Assembly (NCBI GenBank): GCA_964545875.1
Contig: CAZJHH010000001.1
Span: 186,001-250,000 of the forward strand
DNA length: 64,000 nt
Source: DAIPKP01 sp964545875
GTDB lineage: Bacteria > Synergistota > Synergistia > Synergistales > Aminiphilaceae
Direction: 5' to 3'
Shown here: in pieces, positions 40,036-47,769 of the stretch
Position numbering within the stretch: position 1 is the first letter of the stretch
Layout: every line of letters starts with the position of its first letter
The notes under the pieces: model-generated
Database searches by the model: none
The model's input: the letters and a program-made list of their open reading frames with translations, nothing else
Told to the model about the DNA's origin: nothing
Position numbers and translations under genes: made by a program

Positions 40036-41220
40036 TTGAAAAAAGAAAGCATCTACGAAGAAGCACTTGCCCTGCACCGGCAATACCGGGGAAAACTCAC
40101 CGTGGAAAGCCGCATGGCGGTCAACACCATGCGTGATCTCGCTCTGGTGTACACCCCTGGAGTGGCGGAACCCTGCCGTGAAATCGAACGGAACCGGGAT
40201 GCCCTCTACGACGTCACCACCAAGCACAACATGGTGGCGGTCATCACCGACGGCAGCGCCGTTCTCGGTCTCGGGAACATCGGAGCGGACGCCTCGCTTC
40301 CCGTCATGGAAGGCAAATGCGTTCTCTTCAAACGCTTCGCGGACATCGAAGCCTTTCCTCTCTGCATCGACTCCCAGGACGTGGACACCGTGGTGGAAAC
40401 CAGCCGTCTCATCGCCACCTCCTTCGGCGGCATCAACCTGGAAGACATCGCCGCCCCCCGGTGCTTCGAAATCGAACGCAAACTCCAGGAAGTGGTGGAC
40501 ATCCCGGTCTTTCACGACGACCAGCACGGCACGGCGGTCATCGCCGTGGCGGGCCTCTGGAACGCCCTCAAAATCGTGGGCAAAAAGATCGAAAACTGCA
40601 CAATCGTTCTCTCCGGCGCGGGAGCCGCGGGGGTAGCCATCACCAAACACCTCCTCTCGGTGGGAGCGAAAAACGTCATTCTCTGCGACCGCACCGGAGC
40701 CATCTACGCAGGCCGGCAGGAGCACATGAACTGGATCAAGGAAGAAATCGCGGGCATCACCAATCCCTCCAAAATCAAAGGCTCCCTCGGGGAAGCCCTT
40801 CGGGGAGCGGACGTCTTCATGGGGGTCTCCGCCCCGGGACTCGTCACCAAAGAAATGGTCCGCAGCATGGGCAAAGACCCGGTACTCTTCGCCATGGCGA
40901 ACCCCACCCCGGAAATCTACCCGGACGAAGCCAAAGAAGCGGGAGCGGCGGTCATCGCCACCGGACGGAGCGACTTTCCCAACCAGATCAACAACTGCCT
41001 CGGCTTTCCGGGCATCTTCCGGGGCGCTCTGGACGTCCGGGCCAAGGTGGTCAACGAGGAGATGAAACTCGCCGCCACCAAAGCCCTGGCGGAACTCGTC
41101 TCGGAAAAGGATCTCTCTCCGGAATGCATCATTCCGGAAGCCCTGGATCCCCGGGTGGTCCCCGCGGTGGCCCGGGCCGTGGCGGAGGCCGCCCGGAAGA
41201 GCGGCGTGGCGAGACTGTAG
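40036..41220 (+). CDS. NAD(P)-dependent malic enzyme, copy 2
   Basis: A 394-residue malic enzyme whose sequence equals the copy at 6686-7873 apart from the N-terminal codons (TTG start, MKKES instead of MTKKES) and the last residue (Leu for Ile). All active-site motifs are present: VYTPGVAEPC, FKRFADIEAFP, FHDDQHGTA, SGAGAAGVAI. GGAGGG lies 9 nt before the TTG. It sits between an LDH2/MDH2-family gene and larA, placing it in a hydroxyacid catabolic operon, whereas copy 1 precedes a DctPQM importer. The near-perfect nucleotide identity points to a very recent duplication or ongoing gene conversion. Confidence 0.93.
   Translation: MKKESIYEEALALHRQYRGKLTVESRMAVNTMRDLALVYTPGVAEPCREIERNRDALYDVTTKHNMVAVITDGSAVLGLGNIGADASLPVMEGKCVLFKRFADIEAFPLCIDSQDVDTVVETSRLIATSFGGINLEDIAAPRCFEIERKLQEVVDIPVFHDDQHGTAVIAVAGLWNALKIVGKKIENCTIVLSGAGAAGVAITKHLLSVGAKNVILCDRTGAIYAGRQEHMNWIKEEIAGITNPSKIKGSLGEALRGADVFMGVSAPGLVTKEMVRSMGKDPVLFAMANPTPEIYPDEAKEAGAAVIATGRSDFPNQINNCLGFPGIFRGALDVRAKVVNEEMKLAATKALAELVSEKDLSPECIIPEALDPRVVPAVARAVAEAARKSGVARL
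40038..41214 (+). repeat. Direct repeat, malic enzyme copy 2 (partner 6691-7867)
   Basis: Matches 6691-7867 along its whole length with one silent difference noticed (G at 41199). The boundaries coincide with the coding region, not with any insertion-sequence end or terminal repeat. Confidence 0.95.
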
Positions 41221-41262
41221 CGGTTCGCCGCAGTACACCGAAAGAAGAAAGGAGGAGAGAGC

Positions 41263-42528
41263 ATGGAGTACCTGCTGCCCTACGGACGAAAAAAGCTCTC
41301 CCTGCATCTGCCGGAAAAGCATGTTCTGGGGGTTCTGGAGCCCAAGGAGACGCGTAAGCTGGAATCTCTCGAAAAAACGGTGGAGGAAAAGATCGCCCTT
41401 CCCGACCGGGGGGCCTCCCTGGAGGAGCTTCTTAGAGCCAAAAAACCCCGGAGCGTGGCCATCATCGTGAATGACCTCACCCGCTCCACTCCCACCGCGA
41501 AAATGCTTCCTCCGGTGCTGAATGTGCTCTCACGCCAGGGAGTGGAGCGAAAGAACGTCACCATCGTCATCGCCACGGGAACCCATCGGGGGCTTACGGA
41601 AGAGGAAAAGGCCCAGGTGGTGGGCTCCGAGGTGCTCGCCTCCTTCCGGGTGGAAAATCACGACTGCGATGCTCCGGATCTCGTCTCCCTGGGAATCCTC
41701 TCCACGGGAAACGAGCTCCGTGTCAATCCCCTGGTGGCGAAGGCGGAGTTCCGCATCGCCCTGGGGGAGGTGCTGCTCCACTACTATGCGGGATTCGCGG
41801 GAGGACGCAAGAGCATTCTTCCGGGAGTCTCCGGCCGGGATACGGTGATGCGCAACCACGCCATGATGGTACATCCCAAGGCATCCCTCGCCCGGATCGA
41901 GGACAATCCCCTGAGCATGGAGATGGTGGAATCCCTCGCCCTCTGCCCTCTGGACTTCATCGTGAACTGCATCGCCAACTCCCACAAGGAGATCGTGGCG
42001 GTGGTGGCGGGGGATGCCAAAGAGGCATGGAAGAGGGGCACCGAAATTTTCTACGAAGTGAACAGCCTTCCTCTGAAGGAAAAGGCGGATGTGCTCTTCG
42101 TCTCCGCGGGTGGATTTCCCAAGGACATCAACATGTACCAGGCCCACAAGGCGGTGGAGATCAGCTCCCGGGCCCTCAAAGAGGGGGGAAGCCTGGTGCT
42201 CTTTGCGGAACTCGAAGAAAGCTACGGTCATCCGGTGTACGAGGAGTGGGCGAAGAAAGGGCTCTCCGCCGCAGAAGTGGAGGAGGCCATGAAAGAGGGG
42301 ATCGTCTTCGGAGCCCACAAGCTCTTCTTTCTGGGGCGTCTCTCCCGGCATTTCGGGCTTTATCTCTACAGCTCTCAGGATGAAGCCTTTGCGAAAAAGA
42401 GCTTCTTCTCTCCCGTGACATCTCTGGAGGCCCTTCTTTCCCTGCTGGAGCGGAAACACGGCCCGGACTACCGAAGCTACGTCATCCCCCAGGGAGGCAT
42501 CGTCCTCCCCCTGGCGGAAGACGCCTGA
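41263..42528 (+). CDS. larA: LarA-family nickel-dependent racemase/epimerase
   Basis: A 421-residue homologue of lactate racemase LarA, which interconverts D- and L-2-hydroxyacids using a covalently attached nickel-pincer (NPN) cofactor. DLTRSTPT and ATGTHRGLT are conserved. In HYYAGFAGGRKS the His and Lys are ten residues apart, and NHAMM places another His sixteen residues after the Lys, exactly the His174/Lys184/His200 spacing of the Lactiplantibacillus enzyme; the His of GTHRG matches His108. Cofactor attachment should be possible; larBCE are not in the window. AAAGGAGG precedes the ATG. The preferred hydroxyacid is unknown; malate or another diacid is suggested by neighbours. Confidence 0.9.
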   Translation: MEYLLPYGRKKLSLHLPEKHVLGVLEPKETRKLESLEKTVEEKIALPDRGASLEELLRAKKPRSVAIIVNDLTRSTPTAKMLPPVLNVLSRQGVERKNVTIVIATGTHRGLTEEEKAQVVGSEVLASFRVENHDCDAPDLVSLGILSTGNELRVNPLVAKAEFRIALGEVLLHYYAGFAGGRKSILPGVSGRDTVMRNHAMMVHPKASLARIEDNPLSMEMVESLALCPLDFIVNCIANSHKEIVAVVAGDAKEAWKRGTEIFYEVNSLPLKEKADVLFVSAGGFPKDINMYQAHKAVEISSRALKEGGSLVLFAELEESYGHPVYEEWAKKGLSAAEVEEAMKEGIVFGAHKLFFLGRLSRHFGLYLYSSQDEAFAKKSFFSPVTSLEALLSLLERKHGPDYRSYVIPQGGIVLPLAEDA

Positions 42529-42569
42529 GAGAACTCCAAAACCGTGGAATGCTAGAGCTGCAGAAACGC

Positions 42570-42610
42570 AAAAAGCCGGGATACCCCAAGAATAGGGGGC
42601 CCGGCTTTTA
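42570..42610 (+). terminator. Terminator of the larA operon
   Basis: AAAAAGCCGGG (42570-42580) pairs with CCCGGCTTTTA (42600-42610), with an inner CCCC/GGGG stem. The 3' arm ends in T-rich sequence. Confidence 0.85.
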
Positions 42611-42647
42611 TTGCGTGTGTTTTTCGGACTATTCACGACAGCGAGTG

Positions 42648-42671
42648 CGTGTTATCATATGTGGTAACACG
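42648..42671. promoter_or_regulatory. Operator/promoter of the HigBA module
   Basis: CGTGTTA (42648-42654) and TAACACG (42665-42671) form a dyad with an inner CA/TG pair; the -10-like TATCAT (42653-42658) lies inside it. This is a typical autoregulatory site for an XRE antitoxin, just upstream of the toxin gene's GAGGAGG. Confidence 0.6.
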
Positions 42672-42687
42672 AGGAGGTTTTTATGGC

Positions 42688-43008
42688 ATGTGGAAGGTTC
42701 TCTTTTACCGTGGTGTGGAGGATGATATTTTAAAAATGCCTCCGGGAGTTCAGGCTCACATGTTCCGACTCTTGGAGACCATGGAGAAATTTGGGCCTTT
42801 TTTGGGCCCCCCGCACACCAAATCGTTAAAAGATGGGCTTTTTGAGGTGCGGGGCAAGGCCTCTGAGGGGATAGCCCGAGGACTGTACTGCTATAGAAAA
42901 GAGCAAGAGATCTATGTGTTGCATGCTTTTGTGAAAAAGGACAAGGCTATTCCCCAGAAAGATTTGCGTCTTGCCCGAAAACGCCTACGGGAGGTGATGG
43001 AAGAATGA
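42688..43008 (+). CDS. higB: HigB/Gp49-like toxin of a toxin-antitoxin pair
   Basis: A 106-residue RelE-superfamily toxin of the Gp49/HigB type: MWKVLFYRGVEDDILKMP, LGPPHTKSLKDGLFEVRGK, YCYRKEQEIYVLHAFVKKDKAIPQ. Such toxins are ribosome-dependent mRNA interferases. The ATG at 42688 is 10 nt after GAGGAGG. The toxin precedes the antitoxin, the HigBA order, and overlaps it by four bases. Confidence 0.88.
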   Translation: MWKVLFYRGVEDDILKMPPGVQAHMFRLLETMEKFGPFLGPPHTKSLKDGLFEVRGKASEGIARGLYCYRKEQEIYVLHAFVKKDKAIPQKDLRLARKRLREVMEE

Positions 43009-43331
43009 GTCAGCTGGAAGATCTGAAAAAAAGGGCCTTCGAGAATTCCGAGGTTGCGGTGGAGTATGACAAGCTGGAAGAGGAATTTGCCTTTCTGGAT
43101 ATGCTTCTTTCCATGCGGACCAGTGCTCAACTGACCCAGGAAGAGGTGGCAGCCCGGATGGGAACCAGGCGAAGCAGTATATGCCGCTTGGAAAAGGGAA
43201 ACACAAACCCTACCCTGGGCACGTTACAGCGATATGCCCGGGCCTGTGGGTTTGATCTTGCTATCTCCTTTTTGCCTTACCCCTCTGCAAAAAGAGAAGC
43301 CAAATCGCAGAGTAAAAGCGTTTTATGCTAA
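43005..43331 (+). CDS. higA: HigA-like XRE antitoxin
   Basis: A 108-residue antitoxin with a helix-turn-helix at about residues 35-90 (AQLTQEEVAARMGTRRSSI, then LEKGNTNPTLGTLQRYA). It neutralises the upstream toxin and represses the operon, probably at the dyad 42648-42671. The ATGA overlap with the toxin stop ensures coupled translation. Confidence 0.88.
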   Translation: MSQLEDLKKRAFENSEVAVEYDKLEEEFAFLDMLLSMRTSAQLTQEEVAARMGTRRSSICRLEKGNTNPTLGTLQRYARACGFDLAISFLPYPSAKREAKSQSKSVLC

Positions 43332-43470
43332 ACCGCAAGGCTTGGCGCCGCGGATAAATTTTTCATGTATGATTCTTTGAATAATGGTTGTTTGGTCTGT
43401 TTGTCCATTAGTGATAGCTTTTCACATGCCAAAAGATGTATCGCAACAAATTCTTCGGAGGTGCGGATAA

Positions 43471-43809
43471 AATCTTGCAAAAAACACCCCCGTCTCCACG
43501 ACCCTTCATCAGCTTGATTTGCAAGAGTATCAGGAAGAGGGAGAGAAGTTTTTTGTCTTTCTCGCAGAGGTTTGGATGCCCTCTTTCCGAGAGAGAATGG
43601 AGACGAAATCCGTTAACAGAACTGTGACCTTGCCGGGATGGCTTGATCGAGAGGCAAAGCAGCCCTCGTTGAACTACTCGCAAATCTTGCAGGACGGTAC
43701 TATGGAGCGCCTCAAAATCAGCCGAACCGTTACTAAACGGAAGAAGGAGAGAGCCAGGGCTTCTGCCTGGAGGAGGCCTGAACAGATTTTTTTGCACGAT
43801 ATGCTATAA
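43471..43809 (+). pseudogene. Remnant of a HicB-family antitoxin
   Basis: An open segment after an in-frame TAA at 43468 encodes what looks like the C-terminal half of a HicB antitoxin: LDLQEYQEEGEKFFVFLAEV, then NRTVTLPGWLDREA and LNYSQILQDGTMERLKI, matching the family pattern (V.kTLtiP.WLn.lA... i.FSqvLq.aLk..L.i). The N-terminal partial-RNase-H-like domain is missing and no good ribosome site or HicA partner is present. It ends with a basic tail (KRKKERARASAWRR). Most likely a decayed toxin-antitoxin remnant; a short orphan antitoxin starting at TTG 43519 cannot be excluded. Confidence 0.6.
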
Positions 43810-43817
43810 CGGATCGC

Positions 43818-43849
43818 AAAGCCCCCTTGGAAAAGGGGGCTTTTTTTTT
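43818..43849 (+). terminator. Intrinsic terminator upstream of the oxidoreductase operon
   Basis: AAAGCCCCCTT pairs with AAGGGGGCTTT across a short loop and is followed by an uninterrupted T9 run. Confidence 0.9.
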
Positions 43850-43867
43850 GTGGCTCCGGTCTTGGGG

Positions 43868-43894
43868 TTGACAGTCTGGGAGGCATGATATACA
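43868..43894 (+). promoter_or_regulatory. Probable promoter of the 2-oxoacid oxidoreductase operon
   Basis: TTGACA (43868-43873) with TATACA (43889-43894), spacer 15 bp, slightly short. It is directly downstream of a terminator and 45 bp before the first gene. Confidence 0.55.
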
Positions 43895-43938
43895 AAAGAT
43901 ACGTCTGTAATATACTAGAGAAATACAAGGAGGTTCCC

Positions 43939-44466
43939 ATGTACGAGATACGTTGGCATGGCCGGGGAGGCCAGGGCAGTTTCACCGGAGCCAAACTGCT
44001 CGGTACCGCCGCGGCCCTTTACGATGATCGTTACGCCCAGGCTTTTCCCTCCTTCGGGCCGGAACGCCGGGGCGCTCCGGTGCTGGGGTTCAACCGCATC
44101 GATGTGCATCCCATTCACCTGCGCAGCGAGGTGGATCGGTGCGATGTCATTCTCTTTCTGGACGACACCCTTTGGGAAGAGCGTTATCTTGAGGATCTCA
44201 AGCCGGGAGCTTTCGTACTGATCAACTCCTCGAAGGATTTTGAGGACCATCGGGTGATTGCCATGGATGCCACGGGAATGGCTCTGGATATTCTGGGCAA
44301 ACCCATGGCCAATACCGCCATGCTCGGGCTTCTGGCTGCCAAAGCCCCCGGTATGGTTTCTAAAGAGGCCTGTGAAAAAGCCATCGAAAAAACCATGGGA
44401 GGCTCCCTCGCCAAGGGAAACCTCAAGCTTTTCCATGCGGCTTTTTCCGCCGGAGAGGAGCGCTGA
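43939..44466 (+). CDS. porG: 2-oxoacid:ferredoxin oxidoreductase gamma subunit
   Basis: A 175-residue gamma subunit. The N-terminal WHGRGGQGSFTGAKLLG and YAQAFPSFGPERRGAPVLGF are typical of the four-subunit POR/VOR class. The start is ATG at 43939 after AAGGAGG. It is first of four genes in the order gamma, delta, alpha, beta, the arrangement found in Thermotoga and Pyrococcus-type enzymes, which convert 2-oxoacid plus CoA to acyl-CoA, CO2 and reduced ferredoxin. Confidence 0.9.
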   Translation: MYEIRWHGRGGQGSFTGAKLLGTAAALYDDRYAQAFPSFGPERRGAPVLGFNRIDVHPIHLRSEVDRCDVILFLDDTLWEERYLEDLKPGAFVLINSSKDFEDHRVIAMDATGMALDILGKPMANTAMLGLLAAKAPGMVSKEACEKAIEKTMGGSLAKGNLKLFHAAFSAGEER

Positions 44467-44469
44467 TTC

Positions 44470-44775
44470 ATGCGGAATTTCGAGATGTCCCCGGTGCCGA
44501 AGCTGGATCGCCTGGAGGATTTCCCCCTGGGAAGCAGCTTCCCCTCCTTCTACATCACCGAAAAGAATGCGGGGTGGCGGGTCTTTCGCCCCGTGATCGA
44601 TCCGGATACGTGTGTGCGATGCCATCGCTGCTATCTGCTCTGTCCCGACGGAGCCATCCATAAAACCCCGGAAGGAGCCTTCGAGGTGGATTACGATTTC
44701 TGCAAGGGCTGCGGCATCTGTGCCCATGAGTGCAAGCCTAAGGCCATCACCATGAAAAAGGAGGGCTCTCAATGA
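44470..44775 (+). CDS. porD: 2-oxoacid:ferredoxin oxidoreductase delta (ferredoxin-like) subunit
   Basis: A 101-residue subunit with two [4Fe-4S] motifs, CVRCHRCYLLCP and CKGCGICAHECK, carrying electrons from the TPP centre to ferredoxin. It starts three bases after the gamma stop and overlaps the alpha gene by four bases. Confidence 0.92.
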   Translation: MRNFEMSPVPKLDRLEDFPLGSSFPSFYITEKNAGWRVFRPVIDPDTCVRCHRCYLLCPDGAIHKTPEGAFEVDYDFCKGCGICAHECKPKAITMKKEGSQ

Positions 44776-45950
44776 GCAGCCACGCCTTTCTGAACGGTAA
44801 CGAAGCGGTGGCCTGGGGAGTACGGCTTTCCCGGCCTCAGGTGATCGCCGCCTATCCCATCACTCCCCAGACCAAAGCGGTGGAAAAGATCGCCCAGTTC
44901 GTCCAGGACGGAGAGCTTGCATGCGAGTATCTCCATGTGGAGTCCGAACACAGCGCCATGTCCTGCTCCATCGGCGCCAGTTCCGTGGGAGCCCGGGCCT
45001 TCACCGCCACCTCCTCCCAGGGATTGCTCTACATGGGGGAATGCCTTCCCTACGCTTCGGGGGCCCGGCTTCCCATCGTGATGATGAACGCCAATCGGGC
45101 CCTGGCCACCCCGTGGAACATCTACGGGGATCAGATGGATGTCATGTTCATGCTCAATTCCGGATGGATCCAGCTCTTTGCGGAAAATGCCCAGGAGGCT
45201 CTCGATCTCATGGTGCAGGCTTTCCGGCTCGGGGAGGACGAAAATGTCCTCGCTCCCGTGATGGTGAACCTGGACGGATTCGTGCTTACCCATACCTACG
45301 AAAAGGTTCATATCCCCTCTCAGGAGGATGTGGATGCCTTTTTGCCCGCTCCGAGAGTGCATCCCCACATGATGAACCAGGAGCATCCCATGAGCATGAG
45401 CATCTCCGCGGGAAACCAGCACAACCAGGAGTTCAAGATTCGTGAGCATCTGGAAATGCTGGGAGCGGAAAAACTTCTTGAGGAGATCGACAAGGAGTAC
45501 GCTCTTCGGTTCGGTCGTTCCTGGGGCGGGGCTTTAGAGAGCTATCGAGGGGAGGATGCGGAAATTCTGCTGCTCTCCGCGGGAAGCATCTGCGGTACCC
45601 TGCGGTTTATGGTGGATGCTCTGCGGGAGCAGGGGCATTCCGTGGGGCTTGTAAAACTGCGTATGGTGCGCCCCTTTCCCACGGAAGCTCTGGCCAAAGC
45701 CTGTGCGGGAGCCCGGGTACTGGGAGTGCTGGAGAAGGATCTTTCCTTCGGATACGAGGGAACCCTCTTTACCAACGTCAATTCCGCCCTCCACCAGAAA
45801 AACGTGGCTCTTCGGAGCTTCAACTTCATCGGCGGTCTCGGGGGCCGGGATATCACCCGGCAGAACGTGGAAGAAATGGTCTCCATACTCGAAAAGGCGG
45901 ATGCCGAAACGCCGGCGATCCATTATCTCAATGGGAGGTGCCCCGCATAA
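44772..45950 (+). CDS. porA: 2-oxoacid:ferredoxin oxidoreductase alpha subunit
   Basis: A 392-residue alpha subunit. GNEAVAWGVRLSRPQVIAAYPITPQT is the family opening with the PITPQT substrate loop; VESEHSAMSCSIGAS and ATSSQGLLYMGE follow. It matches pyruvate/2-oxoisovalerate-type enzymes rather than the fused indolepyruvate type. Overlapping ends with both neighbours give tight translational coupling. Confidence 0.92.
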   Translation: MSSHAFLNGNEAVAWGVRLSRPQVIAAYPITPQTKAVEKIAQFVQDGELACEYLHVESEHSAMSCSIGASSVGARAFTATSSQGLLYMGECLPYASGARLPIVMMNANRALATPWNIYGDQMDVMFMLNSGWIQLFAENAQEALDLMVQAFRLGEDENVLAPVMVNLDGFVLTHTYEKVHIPSQEDVDAFLPAPRVHPHMMNQEHPMSMSISAGNQHNQEFKIREHLEMLGAEKLLEEIDKEYALRFGRSWGGALESYRGEDAEILLLSAGSICGTLRFMVDALREQGHSVGLVKLRMVRPFPTEALAKACAGARVLGVLEKDLSFGYEGTLFTNVNSALHQKNVALRSFNFIGGLGGRDITRQNVEEMVSILEKADAETPAIHYLNGRCPA

Positions 45951-46858
45951 TGCAGTGGAATGCCCGAAATTTGCCCGAGGATGAACATTTCTACGGTCAC
46001 AAGGCCTGCGGAGGATGCGGTGAAAGCCTGGCTCTGCGTCTGGCCCTGAAGGTGCTGGGCCCCGAGGCGTACCTTTCCCTTCCTGCGGGATGCATGGCGG
46101 CGGTCTCCTTTATCTATCCCAACATGGCCTTCCGGAACAACGCCACCATCACCCCCTTTGCGGCCACCGCCGCGGTGGCCACGGGAATTGAGGCGGGGCT
46201 TACCGCACTGGGAAGGAAAAATTCCCTCTCCGTGGGATTTGCCGGGGACGGAGGCACTGCGGATATCGGTTTGCAGGCCCTTTCCGGAGCCATCGACCGG
46301 GGGCGCAAATTTATCTACATCTGCACGGATAACGAAGCCTACATGAACACGGGAATCCAGCGCAGCGGTCTTACTCCCTTCGGGGCCGCCACCACCACCA
46401 CCCCCTCGGGAAGGGCGGTGCGGGGAAATCTGGGAGAGAAGAAAAACCTCTTCCGCATCGTGGCGGCTCATGACATACCCTATGCCGCCACCGCAAGCAT
46501 AGGATATCCCGAGGATTTTCTCGCCAAGGTGCAGAAGGCCAAAGATACCGACGGTCCTTCCTATCTTCAGGTGTACTGCCCCTGCCCCACCGGATGGGGG
46601 TATCCTCCGGAAATCACCGTGGACCTCGCCAAAGAGGCGGTGGATACGGGGCTGATCTTTCTTGGGGAGTACGAACGGGGAGCCTTTCGGATTACCCGCC
46701 GCCCCAGGGAGTTTGCCCCGGTGGAGGAGCATCTCCGGAGGCAGAAACGGTATCGTCACCTTAAAGAAGAGGATATCCGGCACATCGAAAAAGAGCGGGA
46801 TCGGGTATGGGCGGAAATTTTCGATGGCTGGCCCGGAGGCGCAAAAAATTCTCTGTAG
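45950..46858 (+). CDS. porB: 2-oxoacid:ferredoxin oxidoreductase beta (TPP-binding) subunit
   Basis: A 302-residue beta subunit that binds thiamine diphosphate. HKACGGCGESLALRLAL provides cluster/CoA-proximal cysteines, AGDGGTADIGLQALSGAI is the TPP/Mg motif, and CTDNEAYMNTGIQRSG with TTTTPSGRA are characteristic of POR/VOR beta subunits. The ATG at 45950 overlaps the alpha stop (TAATG). Pyruvate and branched-chain oxoacids are both plausible substrates; sequence by eye does not separate them. Confidence 0.9.
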   Translation: MQWNARNLPEDEHFYGHKACGGCGESLALRLALKVLGPEAYLSLPAGCMAAVSFIYPNMAFRNNATITPFAATAAVATGIEAGLTALGRKNSLSVGFAGDGGTADIGLQALSGAIDRGRKFIYICTDNEAYMNTGIQRSGLTPFGAATTTTPSGRAVRGNLGEKKNLFRIVAAHDIPYAATASIGYPEDFLAKVQKAKDTDGPSYLQVYCPCPTGWGYPPEITVDLAKEAVDTGLIFLGEYERGAFRITRRPREFAPVEEHLRRQKRYRHLKEEDIRHIEKERDRVWAEIFDGWPGGAKNSL

Positions 46859-47005
46859 AGTGCTTTCACGACTGATGTGTCATATGTTGTTGCATGGAGC
46901 CTTCGCTTATGTGTTCCCTCTGTTCCGGAAGTGATCGAACCGCTCCGGAAAGGATCTGAGGGGGCTCTCTTCCTGATATAATGTGTTTTCCGTACCATAA
47001 AGAAC

Positions 47006-47671
47006 ATGTCCCTTCGGGACAGAAGGATGATGCCTGTGCTCCAGAGTAGCGAAGCAATTTTCGACAGCCTCAGGAAGCGGATTATCGAGCTGGAGTTTCC
47101 CCCGGGGAGCATGCTCAACGAAAAGGATCTCAAGGAGGAGTTCGGGGTAAGCCGCACTCCCATACGGGAATCCCTCATCAAGCTCGCCCAGATCGGCCTC
47201 GTGGAGACCCGGCCCCGGGTAGGTACCTTCGTGACCCAGATCGATCTCCAGCAGGTGAAAAATGCCTACGAGGTAAAAAAGAACCTGGAGGGCCTGGCGG
47301 CGGAGCTGGCGGCAAAACGAGCCACCGAAAAGGAGATAGAAGAGCTTTTCCTCATCATCGAAAGGTTCTCCTCCTATCATATCGTGGAGGATTACAAGCT
47401 CTGCATCCAGGACGATCAGCGGTTTCACCGGATCGCCCGGCTCTGTTCCCGCAATGAAACGCTCATCGAGATTCTCGACATGCTCAACACCCGTACCGCC
47501 CGGTTTCTCCAGTACATCCGCTATGTCATCACGGATTACGACTGGTTCCGCCGATCCCTCCGGGACATCGCCGAAGCCATTCGCAGCCGAAATCCCGAGG
47601 CTGCCCGGTTCCACACCGAAGTACACACCAAGGAGTTTCTGGATCAGATGTCCCAGCGCTTCTTCGGGTAG
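47006..47671 (+). CDS. GntR/FadR-family regulator
   Basis: A 221-residue repressor: winged helix at about 10-80 (LEFPPGSMLNEKDLKEEFGVSRTPIRESLIKLAQIGLVE region) and an FCD-type helical ligand domain. TATAAT (46977-46982) lies 24 bp before the ATG at 47006, and a TGTCCC-TTC-GGGACA hairpin overlaps codons 2-6. A second ATG at 47027 is possible but sits on top of its own AGAAGG. It follows the oxidoreductase operon by 147 bp and may regulate it or the hsd operon downstream; neither is shown. Confidence 0.85.
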   Translation: MSLRDRRMMPVLQSSEAIFDSLRKRIIELEFPPGSMLNEKDLKEEFGVSRTPIRESLIKLAQIGLVETRPRVGTFVTQIDLQQVKNAYEVKKNLEGLAAELAAKRATEKEIEELFLIIERFSSYHIVEDYKLCIQDDQRFHRIARLCSRNETLIEILDMLNTRTARFLQYIRYVITDYDWFRRSLRDIAEAIRSRNPEAARFHTEVHTKEFLDQMSQRFFG

Positions 47672-47700
47672 TTTCCGCCGAAGCCGGGGGGGGGGTTCTT

Positions 47701-47769
47701 CTTCGCGGTATCCCTCAAATGCTATAATGAAACCAGGAAAAAATAATGTGTTGAAAGGATACCGCGAAG
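47701..47769. repeat. 13-bp inverted repeat bracketing the hsd promoter
   Basis: CTTCGCGGTATCC (47701-47713) and its exact complement GGATACCGCGAAG (47757-47769) flank TATAAT (47723-47728). The right arm covers the hsdM ribosome site and ends one base before its ATG. Confidence 0.8.

Noticed and set aside
6691..41214. Malic enzyme repeat as the ends of a composite transposon
   Set aside because: The repeats are enzyme coding regions without terminal inverted repeats, transposase or target-site duplications.
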